Positions 7,473 through 13,744 of a stretch of DNA of 31,019 nt are shown here, in pieces. The notes below the pieces were generated by a model. The model was not told the DNA's origin, searched no databases, and saw only the letters and a list, made by a program, of their open reading frames with translations. Both the position numbers and the translations under genes were made by a program. Each line of letters begins with the position of its first letter. Position 1 is the first letter of the stretch. This DNA comes from JAFGFG01 sp964442905. GTDB taxonomy: Archaea > Aenigmatarchaeota > Aenigmatarchaeia > QMZP01 > JAFGSV01. The DNA is taken from the NCBI GenBank assembly GCA_964442905.1, contig CAYUBD010000009.1:1-31019 (forward strand), read 5' to 3'.

Positions 7473-10400
7473 ATCGATAAAGAAGGTGCTCATAATAGGC
7501 TCAGGAGGCATACGCATAGGCCAGGCTGCGGAGTTCGACTACAGCGGCTCGCAGGCACTTAAAGCGCTGAAGGAGGAAGGCATCGAGACTGTACTCGTAA
7601 ACCCCAATGTGGCCACCATACAGACGTCTCATGACCTCGCAGACAAGGTATACATGGAGCCCATAACCGTTGACTTCGTCGAGAAAATCATCAGGAAGGA
7701 GAGGCCTGACGGGATACTGCTGGGTTTCGGCGGCCAGACAGCGCTGAACACCGGTGTGGAGCTTGAGGAGAAAGGAATCCTCAGGAGGTACCGTGTGAGA
7801 GTTCTGGGTACACAGGTCGAGTCGATAGTCAAGACAGAGGACAGGGAAAAGTTCAAGATTTCAATTGAGGACGCAGGCGCCACCGTGGCTTCCAGCGTGT
7901 CCTGCAACAGCCTTGAAGAATCAAGGAAGGCCGCAAAAGACATAGGATACCCGGTGATAGTAAGGCCCGCTTACATACTCGGAGGGCTCGGATCGGGTGT
8001 CGCCTGGAACGAGAATGAGCTCGTGGAAGTAGTGAACAAGGGAATCAGGCACTCGAGGATAGGGCAGGTGCTCATTGAGAAATACCTGCACCACTGGAAG
8101 GAAGTGGAGTACGAGGTCATGCGCGACAGCAGTGACAACTGCATCACGGTCTGCTGCATGGAGAACTTCGACCCGATGGGTGTGCATACAGGAGACAGCA
8201 TTGTCGTCGCACCGAGCCAGACGCTCACGGACAGTGAATACCAATGGCTCCGTGGGATTTCCATAAACGTTGTCCGCTCCCTGGGAATAGTCGGTGAGTG
8301 CAACATACAGTTCGCGCTCAATCCGGGAAAGATGGAATGCGCGGTCATAGAGATAAACGCACGGCTGTCCAGGTCATCCGCGCTTGCGTCAAAAGCCACT
8401 GGATACCCGCTCGCTTACGTCGCCGCCAAGCTTTCTCTGGGTTACACGCTTCCCCAGCTTTCCAACAAGATAACCCAGGTCACCTCTACGTGCTTCGAGC
8501 CTGCGCTGGATTACCTGGTTGTGAAAGTGCCGCGCTGGGAGGCCAGGAAGTTCGATGGAGTCGATCCGAGCCTCGGCTCGCAGATGAAAGCCATAGGAGA
8601 AGTCATGGCAATAGGGAGGACGTTCGAAGAGATTATACAGAAGGCCGTGCGCATGCTGGAGATAGGCAGGGAAGTCGCTGAGAAGAAGCCGGTCTTTGAA
8701 AAGATAGAGGAGATGAAGGAGGAGCTGAAATCGCCCACAGACCATAGGCTCTTCACGGTCGCTGACGCGCTTCTTTCAGGCATGACTGTCGATGAGATAC
8801 ACGATATAAGCGGCATAGACACGTGGTTCCTGTACAAGATAAAGAACATCACTGATATGCATGTTCGTTTGAGGGATTTGAGGTTCTCAGACCCGGATTT
8901 CAGAAACGTGCTCAATAAATCAAAGAAGCTTGGCTTCTCTGACAGCCAGATATCCGGGCTCATGGGCACGTCACCCGAGAGGATAAGGAATGTCCGGAAA
9001 TACAACGGGATACTGCCTGTGGTAAAACAGATAGACACGCTGGCCGCCGAGTATCCTGCCATGACCAATTACCTTTACATGACGTACAACGGAACCCATG
9101 ACGACATAGACTTCTCAGAGAAAGGGGAAGCGCTCGTCATTGGCGCGGGTCCCATAAGGATAGGGTCCAGCGTGGAATTCGACTGGTGCACGATGAACTG
9201 CGTCTGGGAGCTGAAGAAGAAGGGCTACACCACGATAGTGGCGAACTGCAACCCTGAAACCGTTTCCACGGACTACGACATGTCAGACAAGCTATACTTC
9301 GAGGAACTGACTCTTGAGAGGATAATGGACATCGTTGACAAGGAGAGGCCGGTAGGTGCGGTAGTTTCAGTGGGAGGGCAGACATCAAATAACCTCGCAT
9401 ACCCGCTGAGCAAGAGGGGTGTCATACTCTTCGGCACGTTCGGAAGGGACATAGACTCCGCAGAAGACAGGGACAAGTTCTCATCGATGCTCGACAGGCT
9501 CGGTATAGCGCAGCCGGAATGGAACTCGTTCACCAGCATGAAGGGTGTGAAGGACTTCGTGGGCAGGATAGGATACCCAGTGATAATAAGGCCTTCATAC
9601 GTGCTTTCCGGATCCGCGATGAAGGTTGCAAGAAATGAGAAGGAGCTCATGGACTACATAAAGGGCGCCACGCAGCTCTCGAGGGACCACCCTGTTGTTG
9701 TGTCGAAATTCATAAAAGATGCCAAGGAAGTGGAAGTGGACGGCGTAGGCGACGGCAGGAACGCATTCGTAGGTGCCATCATGGAACACATAGAGCCGGC
9801 AGGCGTGCACAGCGGCGATGCCTGCATGGTCATACCACCAGCAACGCTCGACGGGAATATCAAGGAAAAGATTTACGACTACACCAAAAAGATTTCCAGG
9901 GAGCTCGGCATCAAAGGTCCTTTCAACATACAGTACATGGTCAAGAAAGGGAAGATATACGTCATCGAATGCAACCTGCGCGCCTCGCGCTCGATGCCGT
10001 ATAGCAGCAAGAGCACGGGCATAAACCTGATAGAGCTCGCAACCGGATGCATGCTGGGCGAACCGCTTCCCGTGGGACTGAAGACCAATCATGTAAAAGC
10101 CCATTCCATAAAGTTCCCGATGTTCTCATGGTCCAGGTTCAAGGGCATAGACCCTACTCTGGGAGTGGAGATGGTATCCACGGGCGAGATTGCCTGCATG
10201 GGGGCCAGCTTCGAGGAGGCGCTGCTGAAGTCCATGATAGCGACGGAATCGGGAGTGAAGCTGGGTGGGAATGTAATGGTAAACGGGATTGACAATGGAA
10301 GAATCGAGAAACTGGAGAGGGCAGGCTTCAGGATAGTCGATGGCAATGACTGCATGCCGGACATGCTCATAGACATGGGGGAGGACCCGGCAAAAAGGAG

Positions 10401-10827
10401 GGAATTGGCAATATTTGGTGTTCCCATATTCACGCAGCTTTCGCTGGTGGACGCGTTCATAGACGCAATGCTCAAGAATCCACGGCTGGAAGCCAGGGAA
10501 TTGAAGGATTATTGGAGGTTATCAGGAATGGACAGGGAGTATAAGATCGGGAAGATTGAGAACGGAACCGTGATAGACCATCTGCCGCCGAACAGTGCCT
10601 ACGAAGTGCTGGAGATACTGAACATAAGGAAGGAGTATCCCAATTCGATCGTCAGCATGGTGACCAACGTTCAGAGCGGCGCTCATGGGGTGAAGGACCT
10701 GCTGAAGATAGAGGGTAAGATGCTTTCGCCCGCGGAGATAAGAAAGGTCGCGGAGATCGCGCCGGAGTCCACGATAAACATAATCAAGGACTTCGAAGTA
10801 TCGAGAAAGGTCAAGCTTGGAAAGTGA
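7459..10827 (+). CDS. carB: Carbamoyl-phosphate synthase large subunit fused to a PyrI allosteric domain
   Basis: CarB makes carbamoyl phosphate from bicarbonate, ammonia and two ATP. The two homologous synthetase halves are clear: residues 1-400 (IGSGGIRIGQAAEFDY) and about 557-930 (IGAGPIRIGSSVEFDW), with the oligomerisation region between them. The MGS regulatory region is only about 80 residues (932-1010) instead of the usual 130-140. From Met1024 the protein switches to the N-terminal nucleotide-binding domain of aspartate transcarbamoylase regulatory chain PyrI: IENGTVIDH, KDLLKIE, APESTINIIKDFEV. Positions matching E. coli PyrI ligand residues are kept: Asp1040, His1041, Lys1079, Lys1083, Asn1107, Lys1117. 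The C-terminal zinc domain of PyrI is absent, and the protein stops at 1122. No pyrB is in the window. The gene is carried on one uninterrupted frame without gaps. Confidence 0.93.
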   Translation: MVKDKSIKKVLIIGSGGIRIGQAAEFDYSGSQALKALKEEGIETVLVNPNVATIQTSHDLADKVYMEPITVDFVEKIIRKERPDGILLGFGGQTALNTGVELEEKGILRRYRVRVLGTQVESIVKTEDREKFKISIEDAGATVASSVSCNSLEESRKAAKDIGYPVIVRPAYILGGLGSGVAWNENELVEVVNKGIRHSRIGQVLIEKYLHHWKEVEYEVMRDSSDNCITVCCMENFDPMGVHTGDSIVVAPSQTLTDSEYQWLRGISINVVRSLGIVGECNIQFALNPGKMECAVIEINARLSRSSALASKATGYPLAYVAAKLSLGYTLPQLSNKITQVTSTCFEPALDYLVVKVPRWEARKFDGVDPSLGSQMKAIGEVMAIGRTFEEIIQKAVRMLEIGREVAEKKPVFEKIEEMKEELKSPTDHRLFTVADALLSGMTVDEIHDISGIDTWFLYKIKNITDMHVRLRDLRFSDPDFRNVLNKSKKLGFSDSQISGLMGTSPERIRNVRKYNGILPVVKQIDTLAAEYPAMTNYLYMTYNGTHDDIDFSEKGEALVIGAGPIRIGSSVEFDWCTMNCVWELKKKGYTTIVANCNPETVSTDYDMSDKLYFEELTLERIMDIVDKERPVGAVVSVGGQTSNNLAYPLSKRGVILFGTFGRDIDSAEDRDKFSSMLDRLGIAQPEWNSFTSMKGVKDFVGRIGYPVIIRPSYVLSGSAMKVARNEKELMDYIKGATQLSRDHPVVVSKFIKDAKEVEVDGVGDGRNAFVGAIMEHIEPAGVHSGDACMVIPPATLDGNIKEKIYDYTKKISRELGIKGPFNIQYMVKKGKIYVIECNLRASRSMPYSSKSTGINLIELATGCMLGEPLPVGLKTNHVKAHSIKFPMFSWSRFKGIDPTLGVEMVSTGEIACMGASFEEALLKSMIATESGVKLGGNVMVNGIDNGRIEKLERAGFRIVDGNDCMPDMLIDMGEDPAKRRELAIFGVPIFTQLSLVDAFIDAMLKNPRLEARELKDYWRLSGMDREYKIGKIENGTVIDHLPPNSAYEVLEILNIRKEYPNSIVSMVTNVQSGAHGVKDLLKIEGKMLSPAEIRKVAEIAPESTINIIKDFEVSRKVKLGK
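10513..10530 (+). promoter_or_regulatory. Possible internal ribosome binding site and ATG before the PyrI domain
   Basis: GGAGGTT, a strong match to the archaeal Shine-Dalgarno sequence, sits eight bases before an in-frame ATG at 10528, exactly where PyrI homology begins (residue 1024 of the fusion). Initiation here would make a free 99-residue PyrI allosteric domain as well as the fusion. It could also be the remains of a once separate pyrI gene. Confidence 0.5.
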
Positions 10828-11012
10828 TGGACTGGAGGGGAATTTCAGCACATTCGCGTCAGCTTCGGGAATGAGCTCCCTTGCCTCCGCCTACGGCGGA
10901 AGCTTACTTTACGGAGCGCGCTTTTCCACGTTTACCGTGATGGAAAAGGGTGCATTTGAACCCCCGGCCTCTTGGATGCGAACCAAGCGATCTACCACTG
11001 ATCTACCAGCCC
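10828..11012 (-). tRNA. tRNA-Ala(CGC) with a 113-nt intron in the T loop
   Basis: On the minus strand the 5' part reads as acceptor GGGCTGG, D arm GATC-AGTGGTA-GATC, anticodon arm CTTGG-TTCGCAT-CCAAG with anticodon CGC, variable AGGCC, T stem GGGGG, and loop TTCAAA. The sequence then diverges for 113 nt, after which T, T stem CCCCT, acceptor CCAGTCC and discriminator A appear at 10841-10828. Joined, the 72-nt tRNA folds fully. It has the G3:U70 wobble pair that is the main identity element for alanyl-tRNA synthetase, and this pair forms only with the distant second exon. CCA is not encoded. The 3' end directly abuts the carB stop codon (10825-10827), on the opposite strand. Confidence 0.93.
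10842..10954 (-). other. Non-canonical tRNA intron (position 59/60) with strict BHB motif
   Basis: The exon-intron borders fold into a textbook bulge-helix-bulge. Exon T stem GGGGG pairs with CCCCU; exon UUCA pairs with intron UGAA as the 4-bp central helix; intron GCAC pairs with intron GUGC. The 3-nt bulges AAU and AUU lie on opposite strands. Cutting each bulge after its second base gives an intron at 59/60, a known archaeal non-canonical site. Inside are two further hairpins: CUUUUCC/GGAAAAG, and an 8-bp stem (CUUCCGCC/GGCGGAGG) with a 3-nt loop. No homing endonuclease frame is present. Confidence 0.88.
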
Positions 11013-11033
11013 GTGAGATTTGTTTGTTTAATA

Positions 11034-11043
11034 TTATTTAAAT
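11034..11043 (-). promoter_or_regulatory. TATA box of the tRNA-Ala gene
   Basis: TTTAAATAAT on the minus strand is centred about 26 nt before the first base of the tRNA (11012), the expected distance for archaeal transcription. It touches the stop codon of the upstream small-protein gene. Confidence 0.6.
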
Positions 11044-11282
11044 CACTTGGGGCAGCAACATTTTAGAATTCCCATAGATTCGTACCATGAATCAGTTTTG
11101 CAGCCTGGGGGACATCCATTTACCCAACCACCAGATTCCTCATCATACCATGAAGTCATTTCCTGTTCAACGCAATCCTGATGTGCAATGTAGTATGTTA
11201 AACTATTGTATGCCCTCAACCCGAGAATAAGTAGAATAAGCGCAGTAACTATGATTAGCAAAATCTTTAGCAGTTTATTCAT
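11043..11282 (-). CDS. Small membrane-anchored Cys-rich protein, unknown
   Basis: The 79-residue protein has an N-terminal hydrophobic helix (about 5-24) that could be a signal anchor, followed by a short outside domain with six cysteines (37, 57, 61, 75, 76, 77), ending CCCPK. The triple Cys suggests metal binding or disulfides. I do not recognise a family. It lies directly upstream of the tRNA-Ala promoter on the same strand. Confidence 0.6.
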   Translation of the reverse strand: MNKLLKILLIIVTALILLILGLRAYNSLTYYIAHQDCVEQEMTSWYDEESGGWVNGCPPGCKTDSWYESMGILKCCCPK

Positions 11283-11346
11283 ATTATTTCTATGTTATGA
11301 CTATCTTTTAATCGTTTTTTAAAACTTTCTGCCATAATCAGGTTCA

Positions 11347-11550
11347 ATGTCATTAACAGATCAGGCCGAAATGAGAGAGATGTCCAGAAGACCGAAGATA
11401 AGGGCATACAATCCGAGATTTCACGGTGACAGAAAATGGTGCGATTACAGAACCGGGCACTGCAGTAATACTGATTCATGCAACGATTGTACGGTCTACC
11501 TATCTGCAATGGAAGTGAGAAAAGAAGCAGAAGACCTCAAGGGTCAATAG
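11347..11550 (+). CDS. Small Cys-cluster protein, unknown
   Basis: This 67-residue hydrophilic protein carries four cysteines in a tight cluster (32, 39, 45, 48; WCDYRTGHCS then CNDC), which could bind zinc or an Fe-S cluster. It begins at an ATG with AT-rich, TATA-like sequence (TTTTTTAAAA, about 11312-11322) upstream. The family is not recognised. A minus-strand frame overlaps this region (11279-11509), but its composition looks less protein-like. Confidence 0.5.
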   Translation: MSLTDQAEMREMSRRPKIRAYNPRFHGDRKWCDYRTGHCSNTDSCNDCTVYLSAMEVRKEAEDLKGQ

Positions 11551-11600
11551 GTTCGTACATTTTTTCTGAAACTTTTTAACAATCTCAGCGTATAATAAAA

Positions 11601-12152
11601 ATGGTCTGGGACATATTCAACATCTACATTTTCGTGGAAGCGCTGTGGATCGTGCTTCCGGCTTATGCCGCTAACGGGCTCGTGCCTCTGTTCCGGGGGA
11701 AGAGGAGGCTGGATTTCGGCAGGAATTTCACTGACGGTCGGCCTTTGCTCGGAAAGACCAAGACCATTGAAGGGCTTTTCTGGGGAACTGCAATCGGCAT
11801 CATAATAGCTACTGTTGAGATGCTGGCATTCCCATATCTTCCATGGGAGCTATCTGAAATAACACTGACGATAGTGCCGATGACTCCGCTTCTGGGATTC
11901 CTGCTCGGTTTCGGAGCTATTGCAGGCGATACGGTCGCATCGTTCTTCAAGCGAAGGTTCAACATGAAGAGCGGGCAGTCAGCGCCTCTCCTGGACCAGC
12001 TGGATTTCCTTTTCGGTGCTTTCATCTTCGCTTCCCTGATAATCACAGTGAAGATAGAATGGATGATACTCATGGCAATTCTCACGCCCGTGTTCCACTG
12101 GCTGGCATGCGTGATAGCGTACGCCCTCAAGGTGAAGAAAGAGCCGTGGTGA
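11601..12152 (+). CDS. carS: CDP-archaeol synthase (CarS, DUF46)
   Basis: The 183-residue integral membrane enzyme joins CTP to unsaturated archaetidic acid (2,3-bis-O-geranylgeranylglyceryl phosphate) to form CDP-archaeol, the branch point for archaeal polar lipid head groups. Visible signatures are LPAYAANGLVPLF, FTDGRPLLGKTKTIEGL, and GFGAIAGDTVASFFKRRF, followed by SGQSAPLLDQLDFLFGA, all typical of the family. Several hydrophobic helices span the protein. It is a clear archaeal marker and indicates that this organism makes its own phospholipids. It seems to be a single-gene transcription unit; the start context ataaaaATG has no Shine-Dalgarno sequence. Confidence 0.92.
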   Translation: MVWDIFNIYIFVEALWIVLPAYAANGLVPLFRGKRRLDFGRNFTDGRPLLGKTKTIEGLFWGTAIGIIIATVEMLAFPYLPWELSEITLTIVPMTPLLGFLLGFGAIAGDTVASFFKRRFNMKSGQSAPLLDQLDFLFGAFIFASLIITVKIEWMILMAILTPVFHWLACVIAYALKVKKEPW

Positions 12153-12192
12153 CGAAATTAATCTTTAAAAATTTTACTGTTCATTAATAACA

Positions 12193-12468
12193 ATGGCAGG
12201 CTTAGTCGAAAGTTATCTGAAGTTCAGGAATGATTGCAGAGAAATGGGATGGACGCCAAGCCAGGAGTCAGCGGATTATCCTGCGGTAATTGGTCTCGCG
12301 TTTGTGAGTGTCGACGAACTCGATGTTTACAAGGATACAGACATTCAATCTCTCATTGACATTCATAATACTGATTTAGAGATTGTGCCTTTTGTAAAAG
12401 CTCTTGTCACCAGATACAAGACAGAATTTGAAAAGCTGGGAAAACAGCCTGCGACGAGCATGTTCTAA
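12193..12468 (+). CDS. Small conserved-looking protein, unknown
   Basis: The 91-residue soluble, mainly acidic protein has no Cys motifs apart from one Cys near residue 15 and no membrane segment. A TATA-like TCTTTAAAAA (about 12162-12171) lies about 26 nt before the ATG, supporting a real leaderless gene. Its end overlaps the convergent tmk gene by four bases. No family recognised. Confidence 0.6.
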   Translation: MAGLVESYLKFRNDCREMGWTPSQESADYPAVIGLAFVSVDELDVYKDTDIQSLIDIHNTDLEIVPFVKALVTRYKTEFEKLGKQPATSMF

Positions 12469-13061
12469 GACTTATCAAGGACGTTCAGAACTTCCTTCGC
12501 TATATCTACCTTCGGCTTTTCGCCGTCTATTATGAACCACTGCCCGAAGACGTTATCCCTGGCTATCCTCTCATAGGAAGCATTGACGCTTCCCAGGAAT
12601 GCCGGGTCAGCCTCGTTCCTGTCCAGCTTCCCGTGCTCGTCCATCTTGCGCCTTGCAGACTCTTTGGGTGAAATCTTCAGGAAGAACACTATGTCCGGTT
12701 TTGGTATGCCGAAGTCCTCTGCGAACTTGAGAGCTTTTTCGAGCCTGAAACCGCGTATGCCCTGATATACGATCGTGGAAAGGAAGTAACGGTCGCATAT
12801 GACGGTCTTGCCCTGGTTCAGCCAGCCGTTGATTTTCTCTTTGTCCTTCACCATATCCCCGGCGTACAGATGGAACTGCATCTCAGGTGAGAGTTCCTGT
12901 TTGTTGTCCAGAAAAAGCCGTATGAGCTTGCCAAAGACGCCCCTGTAATCCGGATATTCGATTCTCACTGAAGAAGAGCCCAGTTCCTTGCGCAGAAGCT
13001 TGGACTGGGTCTCCGTACCTGAGCCGTCTATGCCCTCAAAAACTATAAGCTTTCCTTTCAT
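12465..13061 (-). CDS. tmk: Thymidylate kinase
   Basis: The 198-residue enzyme phosphorylates dTMP to dTDP. It has the N-terminal FEGIDGSG P-loop, the DRYFLSTIVYQG motif that contacts dTMP, and the family's length. The P-loop is unusual: it reads GIDGSGTETQ, with Thr16 where the Walker A lysine normally lies. The reading is unambiguous in the DNA. Some Tmk relatives are known to have GSGT-type loops, so activity is still plausible. It is the last gene of ppdK-adk-tmk on the minus strand, with its ATG overlapping the end of adk by one base. Confidence 0.88.
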   Translation of the reverse strand: MKGKLIVFEGIDGSGTETQSKLLRKELGSSSVRIEYPDYRGVFGKLIRLFLDNKQELSPEMQFHLYAGDMVKDKEKINGWLNQGKTVICDRYFLSTIVYQGIRGFRLEKALKFAEDFGIPKPDIVFFLKISPKESARRKMDEHGKLDRNEADPAFLGSVNASYERIARDNVFGQWFIIDGEKPKVDIAKEVLNVLDKS

Positions 13062-13735
13062 TACAATCCGTGCTGTTTTAACAACTCAACGATTTTCGGT
13101 ACCATTTCATCAGGACCGGCTGTCGGCCTGAAATCGATCAGAATACGTTTATCCCTGTAGTAGTCTATCAGCGGGGATGTCTGCTTCTTGTAAGCATCCA
13201 GTCGTTCCTTCACGACATCTACCTTGTCATCATCCCTCTGGTACAGTTCACCGCCGCATTTGTCGCATTTCCCTTCTACCTTGGGCAGCATCGGAGGCAT
13301 CCTTATGCCGTTCCTGTTTATGTCAGCGACGTTGTAAAGGTCACCGCAGTTCCTGCATATCCTTCTCGCGGATATCTTCTCCACTATGATATCTTCCGGA
13401 AGGTCTATATTCATAACAGCGTTTATGGATGTCACACCGTCAAGCGCTTCGGCCTGCGGTATCGTCCTCGGGAAACCGTCAAGGATGAAACCCTTCCGGG
13501 CATCTTCCTGTCCGAGCCTCTTCTTGAGCACTTCTATGACTATTTTGTCAGACACAAGTCCGCCGGAATCCATTATGCCCTTTACCCTGTTGCCAAGCTC
13601 AGAGCCGCTTTTCACTTCGGCCCTGAATATGTCACCAGTCGATATGTGCGGAATGCCAAGCTGGGGCCCTGCCCTGGAAGCATATGTCCCCTTGCCTACA
13701 CCAGGCGGTCCTAAAAACACGAATTGCATTGTCAT
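13061..13735 (-). CDS. adk: Adenylate kinase, zinc-LID bacterial type
   Basis: The 224-residue enzyme interconverts ATP + AMP and 2 ADP. It has the P-loop GPPGVGKGT (9-17), DGFPRT, and an extended LID with four cysteines (ICRNC ... CDKC) that in the family bind structural zinc. This is the long bacterial/eukaryotic adk type rather than the short archaeal trimeric AdkA. It is nine bases downstream of ppdK. The pairing makes sense because PPDK makes or uses AMP. The first ATG (13735) and the third codon (13729) are both possible starts. Confidence 0.93.
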   Translation of the reverse strand: MTMQFVFLGPPGVGKGTYASRAGPQLGIPHISTGDIFRAEVKSGSELGNRVKGIMDSGGLVSDKIVIEVLKKRLGQEDARKGFILDGFPRTIPQAEALDGVTSINAVMNIDLPEDIIVEKISARRICRNCGDLYNVADINRNGIRMPPMLPKVEGKCDKCGGELYQRDDDKVDVVKERLDAYKKQTSPLIDYYRDKRILIDFRPTAGPDEMVPKIVELLKQHGL

Positions 13736-13744
13736 AGTTATCGC

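Noticed and set aside
10513..10827. CarB-PyrI fusion as an assembly error
   Set aside because: There is no N gap nearby, the frame is continuous, and the tRNA antisense to the end is intact; read-level error cannot be fully excluded.
10841..10953. tRNA-Ala as a truncated pseudogene or a group I intron
   Set aside because: A complete 3' half with the G3:U70 pair exists at 10828-10841, and the border forms a strict BHB; no group I core was seen, and the segment is too short for one.
10842..10954. C/D box guide RNA inside the tRNA intron
   Set aside because: CUGA occurs twice, but no RUGAUGA box C is present in the intron.
11279..11509. Minus-strand Cys-containing frame as a gene
   Set aside because: It overlaps the better-supported plus-strand small gene and the start of the 79-residue gene, and has a scattered composition unlike a protein domain.
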